From: Selenomonadales bacterium | Lineage (GTDB): Bacteria; Bacillota; Clostridia; Christensenellales; QALW01 | Length of the DNA: 33,187 nucleotides | Reading direction: 5' to 3' | Assembly: GCA_003150515.1 (NCBI GenBank) | Contig: QALW01000021.1 | Coordinates: 247,151 to 280,337 of the forward strand | Part shown: piece after piece, positions 1 to 7,477 of the stretch | Layout: every line of letters starts with the position of its first letter | How positions within the stretch are numbered: the stretch's first letter is position 1 | Position numbers and translations under genes: made by a program | The notes under the pieces: generated by a model | Database searches by the model: none | Told to the model about the DNA's origin: nothing | What the model saw: the letters and a program-made list of their open reading frames with translations, nothing else

Positions 1-89
1 GTATTTCAAGGACGACAACGCAGTAAAACGGAAAATCTCCCCCTCTGCGGCGCATTGTACTCTGATTGTATTGTCTAAGCTTTTATAAA
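1..89 (+). repeat. Dispersed intergenic repeat, copy A
   Basis: This is one of six diverged copies of an intergenic repeat in the window. It has an upstream part rich in ACGG/CTCCC/TGCGGCGC, then a core near TCTGATTGTATTGTCTAAGC, and ends at a TTATAAA. The window edge may cut its 5' side. It lies in the gap downstream of the HxlR gene. Similarity to the copies near 1.7, 5.7, 11.3, 17.6 and 23.7 kb was found by eye. Confidence 0.6.
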
Positions 90-140
90 TTTACGGGCGG
101 AATCATCATATCTAAACGCAGCAAAAACCGCATTGCATTT

Positions 141-476
141 TTAGTTCAATAAAGCCTTATATCCTTCGCCCCAATTGGACATAGCGTCCAGAATGGGACG
201 CAGGCTCCGCCCTAATTCCGTCAAAGTATATTCCACTCTGGGAGGCACCTGAGCATACACCGTTCTGATTAGCAAACCGTTTTGCTCCATCGCCCGAAGC
301 TGTGCGGTCAGCACCTTTTGAGACACATTGCCCACTGATTTTTTCAATTCTCCAAATCTTTTTGTCCCTGTAAGCAGGTCGCGTAATATTAATACCTTCC
401 ATTTATCGCCGATTAAAGTTAAAGTTGTTTCCACAGGGCAAGCGGGCAATTCTTTTACTGTTTTCTGCGAATCCAT
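141..476 (-). CDS. HxlR-family winged-helix transcriptional regulator
   Basis: This is a small DNA-binding regulator of the HxlR (MarR-like) family. The 111-residue length is typical. An N-terminal Cys sits in the family pattern CPVETTLTLIGDKWK (residues 13-27), followed by the winged-helix segment with RFGELKKSVGNVSQKVLT and the wing residues PPRVEYTLTELG. HxlR proteins often sense electrophiles, oxidants or metabolites through the N-terminal Cys and control a divergent neighbour. Here the divergent neighbour is the MBL-fold gene at 803, and GTTAC palindromes lie between them. The start has AAGGAG about ten bases upstream. The inducer cannot be read from the sequence. Confidence 0.93.
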   Translation of the reverse strand: MDSQKTVKELPACPVETTLTLIGDKWKVLILRDLLTGTKRFGELKKSVGNVSQKVLTAQLRAMEQNGLLIRTVYAQVPPRVEYTLTELGRSLRPILDAMSNWGEGYKALLN

Positions 477-492
477 TTCCTCATCTCCTTTA

Positions 493-507
493 GTTTCTAT
501 TGGAAAC
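493..507. promoter_or_regulatory. Palindrome in the HxlR 5' untranslated region
   Basis: GTTTC-TATTG-GAAAC is a short perfect inverted repeat just upstream of the HxlR ribosome-binding site and downstream of its -10 box. Its place fits an autoregulatory operator or an mRNA hairpin. The arms are short, so chance is possible. Confidence 0.3.
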
Positions 508-517
508 TTTATATTTT

Positions 518-546
518 ATTATACTATACAGCCTTAAAAGAATCAA
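518..546 (-). promoter_or_regulatory. Promoter of the HxlR gene
   Basis: On the minus strand TTGATT (541-546) is followed after 17 bases by a perfect TATAAT (518-523). It is placed about 45 bases before the HxlR start codon. Confidence 0.6.
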
Positions 547-633
547 GATTCAAGCTTATAAATAACGGCATTAAAATTTTTTAAAAAATTTTTTTGCGAC
601 AATAATCGCCCAAAAGCCTCAAACTGCGCATTT

Positions 634-682
634 GTTACCTTTAGGTAACCGGCTAATTGTTACCTTTTTGTAACTGTGTAAC
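634..682. promoter_or_regulatory. Paired GTTAC palindromes, likely HxlR operators
   Basis: GTTACC-TTTA-GGTAAC (634-649) and GTTAC-CTTTTT-GTAAC (659-674) are two similar palindromes with centres 25 bases apart. A further half-site GTAAC lies at 678-682. They sit just upstream of the proposed -35 box of the MBL-fold gene, between the two divergent genes. HxlR regulators bind inverted repeats in such intergenic regions, so these are the best operator candidates. The rest of the 477-802 gap holds the two promoters and an A/T-rich stretch near 570-595. Confidence 0.6.
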
Positions 683-696
683 AATAATGTGCGTAC

Positions 697-725
697 TTTA
701 CGGCCCGAATAATCGCTTATATAAT
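697..725 (+). promoter_or_regulatory. Promoter of the MBL-fold gene
   Basis: TTTACG (697-702), 17-base spacer, TATAAT (720-725). It is directly downstream of the GTTAC palindromes, so a protein bound there would be upstream of or overlapping the -35 region. Confidence 0.55.
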
Positions 726-802
726 ATATTCAAGAGCCGCAAAGAACGGCCGCTTTGAGGCTCTGACCTAAAATATCTATTTAAAATTTGGAGGCTATCA
801 AT

Positions 803-1594
803 ATGAATAAGAACACATTTACAACCGTTAAACTCTCAAAAGGCGAAATGCATGTTTACGATTTTGGCACCGTTAAGCTGCACGCATACAAAACTAACGA
901 TTTTATTGACAACGAAGTTTTTATCCTGGAGAAAAACGGCAGGGCTGTAATTATTGAATCTCCCTGCTTCTTTGACAACATTAAAGAGCTTGAGCAGTAT
1001 CTGGAAAATATCCAGGTTGAAGGAATGCTCATTGCTTACCATGGCGCAGGAGCGGCTTTTATGCCCGAAGTTCCGAAATACGCAACGCAAAACGCCGCAG
1101 AATACTCCTTAAAAGGGGGCGGCAAAGCGCTGATAGATAATTTTACGAATACTTTTGGAGAGAGCTTTGACGGCTCTGTTCACAATATCACTGATATCAT
1201 CCAGGAGGGAAGGACAAAAATAGGCGGCATTGAATTTATAATCAAGCAAACGGAGGAAGCGTTTGATATTGTAATTCCCCAAATCAACGCCGTTTACACT
1301 CATATGCTCGGCCACGACTGTCATTCCATTGTCGCGGGCGCAGCTCATGCCGACGGAATAATTGCCCAGTTGAAGGATTATATCCAAAAAGGCTACGATT
1401 TAATTCTTACCTCGCACTATACGCCCGAGGATTTGAAAGACGCGCAGGCCAAAATTGACTATCTTGAAAATTTAAAAAAAATCGCGTCTGACTGCGCGGA
1501 CGCCAACAGCTTCAAGGCAGAAGTTCAAAAGCGGTATCCCGCATACGGCGGTCAGAATTATCTTGATATGACGGCTGGATTTTTCTTCCGTTAA
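803..1594 (+). CDS. Metallo-beta-lactamase-fold protein with degenerate metal motif
   Basis: The 263-residue protein resembles the MBL-fold hydrolases often paired with HxlR regulators: alternating strands at the N terminus, a central IAYHGAGAAF at the place of the usual HxHxDH, a later GHDCHSIV and a C-terminal LTSHYTPEDL. Only the first His of HxHxDH is present and the Asp and later His are missing, so two-metal hydrolase activity is doubtful. The frame is open to a TTG at 788, but the ATG at 803 has GGAGG eight bases upstream and is preferred. It is alone in its transcript and likely controlled by the divergent HxlR protein. Substrate unknown. The fold assignment is by eye and moderate. 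Confidence 0.6.
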   Translation: MNKNTFTTVKLSKGEMHVYDFGTVKLHAYKTNDFIDNEVFILEKNGRAVIIESPCFFDNIKELEQYLENIQVEGMLIAYHGAGAAFMPEVPKYATQNAAEYSLKGGGKALIDNFTNTFGESFDGSVHNITDIIQEGRTKIGGIEFIIKQTEEAFDIVIPQINAVYTHMLGHDCHSIVAGAAHADGIIAQLKDYIQKGYDLILTSHYTPEDLKDAQAKIDYLENLKKIASDCADANSFKAEVQKRYPAYGGQNYLDMTAGFFFR

Positions 1595-1603
1595 GACGGC
1601 GTC

Positions 1604-1626
1604 GGGGCCGCCCTCACTGCGGCCCC
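1604..1626 (+). terminator. Hairpin after the MBL-fold gene
   Basis: GGGGCCGC - CCTCACT - GCGGCCCC is an 8-bp GC-rich stem starting nine bases after the stop codon. The following T tract is weak (CATTTCATCAATTTT). Confidence 0.5.
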
Positions 1627-1696
1627 CATTTCATCAATTTTGCAAAAAAGCGTTCAGAAATGCGGCAAGGCGGCCAGACGCGGAAAAATTGGAATA

Positions 1697-1766
1697 TTTT
1701 AAGGACGGCGGCGCAGCAGAATGCCCCCCCTCCGCGGCATATTGCAAGCCGATTATATTATTTGAG
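1697..1766 (+). repeat. Dispersed intergenic repeat, copy B
   Basis: The copy matches A through AAGGACG.C..CGCAG, CCCCCTC.GCGGC, ATTG and GATTATATTAT. It lies directly before the macrodomain gene and keeps its reading frame open upstream of the true start, which makes the longest open frame misleading. Confidence 0.6.
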
Positions 1767-1769
1767 AAA

Positions 1770-2549
1770 ATGACGCAAAACCAAAGAAGAGAGTATTTAA
1801 TAAAGGCGCTCTTAAAAGAGCATCCGGAAAATTTAAAAATAAAAATTCCGTCGGGCGAGCAGGAACAAAAAGCTTTGCTTCGTTCTCTTTTTAATATTCG
1901 CATGCCGCTTCCTGCGGCGGAAGAATTATTAACAATCCAGGACGCCTACCTGCGGGAAGAAACGCATCAAAAGGGAATCACGATCGCCGAGCATTTGCAG
2001 CCCATGCAGCCGGAATTATATCTTTGGCGGGGAGATATTACTTCGCTTAAATGCGACGGCATAGTAAACGCGGCCAACAGCCGGATGCTGGGCTGTTTCT
2101 GCCCGAATCACGGATGTATTGATAACGCCGTCCATACCTTTGCGGGCTTGCAGCTTCGTTTGGCCTGCGCGGAGCTGATGAGAGCGCAGGGGCGCGCAGA
2201 AGAAACAGGCAAGGCAAAAATTACTTCCGCCTATAACCTGCCCTGCCGATATATTCTGCATACGGTCGGCCCGATTATCCGCGGCCGCTTAACGCTGAAG
2301 GACTGCGAATTGCTGGCTTCCTGCTACCGTTCCTGTTTAGAGCTGGCAGATCAATATGAATTGAAAAATATTGCGTTTTGTTGTATCTCTACGGGAGAAT
2401 TCCATTTTCCAAACGACAGGGCGGCGCAAATTGCAGTTCAGACCGTAAAAGAATATAAGAAAAAAACGCAAAGCAGGATTGAGGTAATATTCAATGTTTT
2501 TAAACAACTTGATTACGCAATCTACCGGGAACTACTCCAGGCAGATTGA
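1770..2549 (+). CDS. Zinc-type macrodomain protein-ADP-ribose hydrolase
   Basis: This macrodomain removes ADP-ribose from protein and is of the type paired with SirTM sirtuins. In the 259-residue form a helical N-terminal extension (1-80) precedes the macro core: WRGDIT (86-91), VNAAN (99-103), GCFCPNHGCIDN (108-119) and the phosphate loop STGEFHFP (207-214). The Cys/His cluster at 109-116 matches the zinc site known for this subclass. The frame is open to TTG 1689, but those residues fall in repeat copy B; ATG 1770 gives the family N terminus, though with only a weak ribosome-binding site. The C-terminal 56 bases overlap the sirtuin gene, which suggests translational coupling and a writer/eraser pair. 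Confidence 0.92.
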   Translation: MTQNQRREYLIKALLKEHPENLKIKIPSGEQEQKALLRSLFNIRMPLPAAEELLTIQDAYLREETHQKGITIAEHLQPMQPELYLWRGDITSLKCDGIVNAANSRMLGCFCPNHGCIDNAVHTFAGLQLRLACAELMRAQGRAEETGKAKITSAYNLPCRYILHTVGPIIRGRLTLKDCELLASCYRSCLELADQYELKNIAFCCISTGEFHFPNDRAAQIAVQTVKEYKKKTQSRIEVIFNVFKQLDYAIYRELLQAD

Positions 2550-3369
2550 AAGGCTGAAAAATGAAATAGAAGATGCCGACGCTATTATAATAGGCGCGGG
2601 TGCAGGAATGTCCGTCTCCGCAGGATTTGCTTACGACGGTGAACGCTTTGAAAAAAATTTCTCTGATTTCCGCAGGAAATACGGCTTTAACGATATGTAT
2701 TCGGGCGGTTTTTATCCATATAATTCATTGGAGGAATATTGGGCCTGGTGGTCGAGGCATATTTGGCTAAACCGTTATGCCGCGCCTGTAGGCGAATCGT
2801 ATTCTGCATTGCTCAAAATTGTGCTGAATAAAGATTATTTTGTGTTAACAACAAATGTAGATCATCAGTTCCAGCTTGCAGGCTTTGATAAGAAAAGATT
2901 ATTTTATACGCAGGGCGATTATGGCTTGTGGCAATGTTCCAAAGCCTGCCATAATATAACCTATGACAACAAAGAAGCTGTGCGGCAGATGACGGCCGAA
3001 GAAAAGGATTTGAAGATTCCGGCAGAATTGATTCCCAAATGCCCTGTCTGCGGCGCGCCCATGACAATGAATTTAAGATGCGACGATTCTTTTATCCAGG
3101 ACGAAGGCTGGTATTCGGCGGCAAAACGCTATGAGGATTTTATCAGGCGGCATAAAGATATGCGCATATTGTTTTGGGAGCTCGGAGTTGGAAAAAACAC
3201 CCCCGGCATTATTAAAATTCCTTTTTGGCAAATGACGGCGCAGAACTATAAGGCAGCCTATGCCTGCGTTAACCGGGGCGAGGCGATAACGCCAAAAGAA
3301 ATTGAAAAACAATCAATTTGTATCAATGAGGATATTACTGCGGTATTAAAAGATTTAGGGCCTTTCTGA
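2494..3369 (+). CDS. SirTM-class sirtuin, protein ADP-ribosyltransferase
   Basis: This NAD-dependent sirtuin is of the macrodomain-linked M class, whose characterised members mono-ADP-ribosylate a lipoyl-carrier protein rather than deacetylate. Seen in 291 residues: GAGAGMS (34-40, NAD), TTNVDHQ (119-125), FYTQGDYG (137-144) with Gln140 where ordinary sirtuins have the catalytic His, zinc Cys at 148, 152, 183 and 186, and GVGKNTPGIIK (231-241). Gln in place of His is a hallmark of the class. The start ATG has GAGGT eight bases upstream and lies inside the macrodomain gene. In known loci a GcvH-like carrier and a lipoate ligase are also present; neither is in this window. Confidence 0.93.
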   Translation: MFLNNLITQSTGNYSRQIERLKNEIEDADAIIIGAGAGMSVSAGFAYDGERFEKNFSDFRRKYGFNDMYSGGFYPYNSLEEYWAWWSRHIWLNRYAAPVGESYSALLKIVLNKDYFVLTTNVDHQFQLAGFDKKRLFYTQGDYGLWQCSKACHNITYDNKEAVRQMTAEEKDLKIPAELIPKCPVCGAPMTMNLRCDDSFIQDEGWYSAAKRYEDFIRRHKDMRILFWELGVGKNTPGIIKIPFWQMTAQNYKAAYACVNRGEAITPKEIEKQSICINEDITAVLKDLGPF

Positions 3370-3384
3370 CAGAAAGGCCCTAAA
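3354..3384. terminator. Bidirectional terminator overlapping the sirtuin stop codon
   Basis: TTTAGGGCCTTTC pairs perfectly with GAAAGGCCCTAAA around the loop TGACA, giving a 13-bp stem. The sirtuin stop codon TGA is in the loop, so the last codons of the gene encode the 5' arm. It lies between convergent genes and serves both the sirtuin (+) and the lipoprotein at 3397 (-). Confidence 0.8.
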
Positions 3385-3396
3385 TTGCTGATGCTA

Positions 3397-4395
3397 TCAG
3401 CCTCCCGCCGCTGAAAGCCTGGTTTGCGTTCCTGATTCATCATATGCCGCCAAGCCTATATAATCGTCAGTATGCAGTACAAAATAAATATTGTCGTTAT
3501 AAAAGCAGGGAGCCGAGCAGGCGAAAAGCTCTCCCAATTCCAAAATCTTTTGAGGCTCGCCCTTTTCAGAAAGCTTATATAGCGCGGCCGTACCGTCGTT
3601 GCCGACGTAATAATATTCTCCCTCATAAATTGTAACGCCGTAATTGGGCGCGCCGTCAAGCAAGGCCGCTTCCCCAGTTTCATTATTATAAAAATACATA
3701 TATTCGCTTATTTCATCGCTGTAAAGCAGACCGTCTTCCAAAGGAGTTATATTCATAGGAGCCGTATCCTCAAGCAAAACCTCATAAGCGCCGCTGTCAA
3801 TCTCATAAACGGCCAAATCCTCTCCCAGACTCATATATATTTTATTTCCATACCCGGCAGGAGAAGTTATAAAACCGTCCATAACCAGATTCTGTTCTTC
3901 CTGGCCAATCTCCTGGGCATATATCCCCTCTTCTCCGAGAGTATATATGTTTCGGTCATAAATATAATACCAATTCTGCTCGCAATAGGCCAGCCCAAGC
4001 TCCTCTTTTGTCTCCAGATTAACAGAATTCACCGTATAGGAAAGCGGCGAAAAATATTCGTCCCGCTGACCTACGGCAAGATAATACAAAACTCCGTCCA
4101 CAATCTCCAGGCGGCTGGGCGAATCCGCCAGAAGCAGAATGCCTGTGCTGTTCGCGCCGGGCTCCAAAACGCATATGCTGTCTGAGGAAGCGTAATATAT
4201 ACTTCCGTCATAAAGCGCAAACCTGCCCGAAACGCTGTCCGCTATAACTCCGTCGGGCACTGGAGCGGGAGTGGGAACCGCCGGATTGGAGCTGAGCGTA
4301 TTCAGGCCCCCGGAACCCGCTGCCGGCCCATTAGCGCAGCCTCCCATAATAAATGTCAGCGCAATAAGCATTGCAAACGCAATTTTAAATTTCAT
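3397..4395 (-). CDS. Lipoprotein with propeller-like repeats
   Basis: The 332-residue protein has a lipoprotein signal peptide ending at Cys20 (MGGC), a Pro/Ser-rich linker, and then repeated short strands of the pattern LYYLA / IYYASSD / IYFVLHTDDY. These look like a beta-propeller of the DUF5050 kind (WD40-like, extracytoplasmic). It is expected on the outer face of the membrane. The start codon overlaps the stop of the ROK regulator by 4 bases (ATGA), so the two are co-translated. Function unknown; an extracytoplasmic binding or sensing role is only inferred. Confidence 0.75.
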   Translation of the reverse strand: MKFKIAFAMLIALTFIMGGCANGPAAGSGGLNTLSSNPAVPTPAPVPDGVIADSVSGRFALYDGSIYYASSDSICVLEPGANSTGILLLADSPSRLEIVDGVLYYLAVGQRDEYFSPLSYTVNSVNLETKEELGLAYCEQNWYYIYDRNIYTLGEEGIYAQEIGQEEQNLVMDGFITSPAGYGNKIYMSLGEDLAVYEIDSGAYEVLLEDTAPMNITPLEDGLLYSDEISEYMYFYNNETGEAALLDGAPNYGVTIYEGEYYYVGNDGTAALYKLSEKGEPQKILELGELFACSAPCFYNDNIYFVLHTDDYIGLAAYDESGTQTRLSAAGG

Positions 4396-5564
4396 AAAAA
4401 TATATCTCCGTTAAACAATTGATTGAGCACGCAGCATACGCCGCCGTATAAGGGAGAATCCTCCCCAAAATAAGCGCGTTCTATTTTGACTTTATTCACT
4501 TTGGCCGCAAATATATGTTTGTTTACATATTCCTCCATCTGGGATATATATTTTTGCGGAAGCATGCCTCCCTCATGGCCCAGCAGAATTTTCTGCGGAT
4601 TGAATAAATTCACCGCGTTTATAAGCGCGTAAGAGAGCTTTACAGCCATATCGCTGAATATTTCGTCGCATTTTTTATTTAAAGAAAGCTCCTCGAAATT
4701 CTGCGGCGAAACTGTCCCGGCTGCCAGCCCGCCTGCAAGCGCCAGCTTCTGGCTGAGAGTTTGAATATTTGCGTATAATTCCAGGCATCCCCTATTCCCG
4801 CAGGCGCATAGTTCTCCGTCGTATTTAATGATGGTATGCCCTAATTCCCCGGCATAGTCGCTTCCGTTCTGATATAATTCTTTCTGGGAGACAATCCCCG
4901 CGCCAATGCCGCTGGAAATGCCTATATAAATAAAATTATCAAGCTCCTTGCCTGCGCCAAGCAGCAATTCCGCCAGCGCTGCGGCGTTGGTATCGTTGCT
5001 TACATATACCTTTGCCTTGCATACACGTTCCAGAAGCGCGCGCACCGGAAAATCCTCTATACCGTAAAAATTAGTAGGATTAATAAGAACTCCATCGTTC
5101 TGCTCCAGCGGACCTATAGCCGAAACTCCAACGCCCAGAATCCGGTTTTCCGCTCTCCGCACAGCCGCTTTGGCCAGATTTATTAATTTTTCCTCCAAAC
5201 TTAAAGCATTCTCATCCTTAAGCGGAACGCTCTCCCGCCATAATAATTTCCCCTTAAGATTTGATATTGCAGCCTCTATATGCAAACGGGATATATAAAA
5301 GCCTAAAATAACCGGAGCCTGCGGAGAGATATCCAGCAGCACAGGATTGCGGCCTGCACCTCCGCTCTTTTTGCTGCTGGCCTGAATCAGGAAATTCTCA
5401 TTGATTAATTCAGACACTATATTGGTGACGGTCATTTTGGAGAGACCTGTTTCACGGGTTATGGATATTCTGGAAGCATACTCCTGCGTGGCCACTAATT
5501 TCAGCACCAAGCCTCTGTTTTTCTGCCTCAAATCACTGCTGTTCATACCCTTTGCATTAAGCAT
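4392..5564 (-). CDS. ROK-family transcriptional regulator (NagC/XylR type)
   Basis: In 390 residues there is an N-terminal winged HTH (about 30-60, SRISITRETGLSKMTVTNIV) followed by a ROK domain. The ROK zinc motif is present: His243 and Cys253, Cys255, Cys260 in CACGNRGCLE. SNDTNAAALAE (189-199) keeps the Asp used by sugar kinases. The N-terminal ATP-phosphate loop is degenerate (GFYISRLH instead of DxGGTK), so a ligand-sensing regulator is more likely than a kinase. The start has GGAGGGG upstream. Its only operon partner is the lipoprotein, and it probably acts on the promoter at 5606-5634 or on unlinked sugar genes. Confidence 0.9.
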   Translation of the reverse strand: MLNAKGMNSSDLRQKNRGLVLKLVATQEYASRISITRETGLSKMTVTNIVSELINENFLIQASSKKSGGAGRNPVLLDISPQAPVILGFYISRLHIEAAISNLKGKLLWRESVPLKDENALSLEEKLINLAKAAVRRAENRILGVGVSAIGPLEQNDGVLINPTNFYGIEDFPVRALLERVCKAKVYVSNDTNAAALAELLLGAGKELDNFIYIGISSGIGAGIVSQKELYQNGSDYAGELGHTIIKYDGELCACGNRGCLELYANIQTLSQKLALAGGLAAGTVSPQNFEELSLNKKCDEIFSDMAVKLSYALINAVNLFNPQKILLGHEGGMLPQKYISQMEEYVNKHIFAAKVNKVKIERAYFGEDSPLYGGVCCVLNQLFNGDIFL

Positions 5565-5605
5565 TAATAAATATCCCCCTCCTAAAAATCAACACAGTCT
5601 AATTT

Positions 5606-5634
5606 ATTTTACATTAAATAAGTATTTAAGTCAA
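5606..5634 (-). promoter_or_regulatory. Promoter of the ROK-lipoprotein operon
   Basis: Minus strand TTGACT (5629-5634), 17-base spacer, TAAAAT (5606-5611), about 40 bases before the ROK start. Confidence 0.7.
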
Positions 5635-5647
5635 ATTAAGATGAAAA

Positions 5648-5728
5648 AACGGCCGAAGAAGTCAAAGATACAGAGCTCACCCCTTCTGAGGCGCATTAAA
5701 ATCTGATTATATTATCTATCGATATTAA
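5648..5728 (+). repeat. Dispersed intergenic repeat, copy C
   Basis: Shares ACGGCCGAAG, CACCCCTTCTGAGGCGCATT and ATCTGATTATATTATCTATC with the other copies. It sits between the divergent ROK and gdhA promoters, and the rest of this 273-base gap is AT-rich. Confidence 0.6.
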
Positions 5729-5757
5729 GAAAATGCAGCCCTCGCTGAAAAAAATTG

Positions 5758-5786
5758 TTGCGGAATTTTATGTATTTCTATATAAT
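5758..5786 (+). promoter_or_regulatory. Promoter of gdhA
   Basis: TTGCGG (5758-5763), 17-base spacer, TATAAT (5781-5786). The -10 is perfect and the -35 is only half conserved. Confidence 0.5.
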
Positions 5787-5837
5787 TATTTTGGATGAAA
5801 AACATTCAGGATTATTTTATAAGGAGGCTTTACATAT

Positions 5838-7169
5838 ATGTCCTATGTACAAAACGTACTTGAGCAGCTGGTAAAAAAGAATCCCGACCAGCCAGAATTT
5901 ATCCAGGCGGCCACCGAGGTATTAAATTCCCTCGCGCTGGTCATAGAGCGCAATCCCAAATATCAGGACTCCGCCCTGCTGGAAAGGCTCGTTGAACCCG
6001 AAAGGCAGTTTATGTTCCGGGTGCCCTGGGTGGACGATAACGGCAAGGTGCAGGTAAACCGCGGTTTCCGCGTGCAGTTTAACAGCGCTATTGGCCCCTA
6101 TAAGGGCGGCCTGCGCTTTCATCCCTCTGTAAATCTCGGCATTATAAAATTCCTTGGATTTGAACAGATTTTTAAAAACTCTCTCACCGGCCTGCCCATA
6201 GGCGGCGGCAAGGGCGGCGCAGATTTCGATCCTAAAGGCAAATCCGACCGGGAAGTTATGGCTTTCTGCCAGAGCTTTATGACCGAATTATATAAGCATA
6301 TAGGCGCGGACGTGGACGTCCCCGCAGGAGATATAGGCGTGGGAGGCCGTGAAATAGGCTTCCTTTACGGCCAGTATAAGCGCATAACCGGCCTTTATGA
6401 GGGCGTGCTCACGGGCAAGGGCCTCACTTACGGCGGTTCCTTAGCGCGCACTCAGGCCACGGGCTACGGGCTGGTTTATTTCACTCAAGAAATGCTCAGC
6501 GACCATAACGACACCCTGGCAGGAAAGACTATAATTATTTCGGGCTCGGGCAACGTTGCCATTTATGCCGCTGAAAAGGCAATGCAGCTAGGCGGCAAGG
6601 TGGTAGCCATGAGCGATTCAAACGGCTGGATTTTGGATGAAGCCGGAATAGACCTTGCGGCCGTAAAAGAAATTAAGGAAGTTAAGAGAGGCCGCATCAA
6701 AGAATATATTTCCTATCGTCCTGACGCCAAATATAATGAAGGAAAGGGCATATGGTCAGTAAAATGTGATATTGCTCTGCCCTGCGCCACTCAAAACGAG
6801 CTTTGCCTGGACGACGCTAAAATGCTCGTAGCCAACGGCTGCAAAGTTGTTGCCGAGGGAGCGAACATGCCCACCACCCTGGACGCGACTGAATATCTTA
6901 TCTCCAACAAGGTGCTCTTCGGGCCGGGCAAGGCGGCGAACGCCGGCGGCGTTGCCACTTCCGCGCTGGAAATGAGCCAGAACAGCATGCGTCTCTCCTG
7001 GACTTTTGACGAAGTAGACGCCAAGCTTAAGGATATAATGATTAATATTTACCGCAATGCCAGCAGCGCCGCTATTGAATACGGTCATAAAGATAATTTC
7101 GTAATTGGAGCCAATATCGCCGGATTCATTAAAGTTGCAGACGCAATGATGGCGCAGGGAATCGTTTGA
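5838..7169 (+). CDS. gdhA: NADP-type glutamate dehydrogenase
   Basis: It catalyses reductive amination of 2-oxoglutarate with ammonia to glutamate in the cytosol. The 443 residues match the hexameric GdhA class in length. Seen: substrate site GPYKGGLRF (87-95), catalytic Lys125 in GGGKGGADFDPKGKSD, VPAGDIGVGGREIG, and the nucleotide-binding turn GSGNVA. The start ATG has AAGGAGG eleven bases upstream. It is monocistronic: own promoter before it, and an inverted-repeat element plus a terminator after it. It supplies glutamate, hence the amino donors used by the amination operon at 24.3-31.2 kb. NADP preference is inferred from class, not from a decisive residue. Confidence 0.96.
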   Translation: MSYVQNVLEQLVKKNPDQPEFIQAATEVLNSLALVIERNPKYQDSALLERLVEPERQFMFRVPWVDDNGKVQVNRGFRVQFNSAIGPYKGGLRFHPSVNLGIIKFLGFEQIFKNSLTGLPIGGGKGGADFDPKGKSDREVMAFCQSFMTELYKHIGADVDVPAGDIGVGGREIGFLYGQYKRITGLYEGVLTGKGLTYGGSLARTQATGYGLVYFTQEMLSDHNDTLAGKTIIISGSGNVAIYAAEKAMQLGGKVVAMSDSNGWILDEAGIDLAAVKEIKEVKRGRIKEYISYRPDAKYNEGKGIWSVKCDIALPCATQNELCLDDAKMLVANGCKVVAEGANMPTTLDATEYLISNKVLFGPGKAANAGGVATSALEMSQNSMRLSWTFDEVDAKLKDIMINIYRNASSAAIEYGHKDNFVIGANIAGFIKVADAMMAQGIV

Positions 7170-7188
7170 TTCAATTCTTTTAATAATA

Positions 7189-7395
7189 TTTCCGCCGCTT
7201 TATTCACGGGCGCAAAAAAGGCTTGTTGAAAAGGGGGCGGCGCGGAATTTTGGCGCTTCGCGCCAAAATCCGCCGTGAACAGAGCGCCGGGGAAGTTTTA
7301 CTTCCCCGGCGCTCTGTTCACGGCGGGCGGCCTGCGGCCGCTCCGCGCCGCCCCCCGCTATACCCCAATCTGCGCCCGTAATAAAGCGGCGGAAA
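7189..7395. repeat. Nested inverted-repeat element (MITE-like)
   Basis: The segment is built of inverted repeats inside inverted repeats. Outer arms TCCGCCGCTTTATT(C)ACGGGCGCA (7191-7214) and its complement (7371-7393) pair over 23 bp with one bulge. Middle arms are at 7233-7246 and 7342-7355 (14 bp). Inside are a 9-bp hairpin (7248-7268) and a 27-bp perfect hairpin (7270-7326) with loop TTT. Terminal inverted repeats and lack of coding sense suggest a miniature element or a large folded RNA. No target duplication is clear. An 85-codon open frame across it is not a gene. Confidence 0.6.
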
Positions 7396-7413
7396 AACAA
7401 GCTTGAAAAGCAT

Positions 7414-7460
7414 AAAATGCCCAAAAGCGCGTTCTGAATGAACGCGCTTTTGGGCATTTT
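7414..7460. terminator. Bidirectional terminator between gdhA and the zinc-ribbon gene
   Basis: A perfect 21-bp stem (7414-7434 with 7440-7460, loop TGAAT) has A-rich and T-rich flanks on both sides. It closes both convergent transcripts. Confidence 0.88.
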
Positions 7461-7477
7461 AATATAAATCAGAAAAA

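Noticed and set aside
1689..1769. 27-residue N-terminal extension of the macrodomain protein
   Set aside because: It begins at a TTG without a ribosome-binding site and coincides with a dispersed repeat; the family N terminus starts at the ATG at 1770.
7200..7457. 85-codon open frame on the minus strand
   Set aside because: It lies in the nested inverted-repeat element and the terminator; its composition follows the palindromes and it has no ribosome-binding site.
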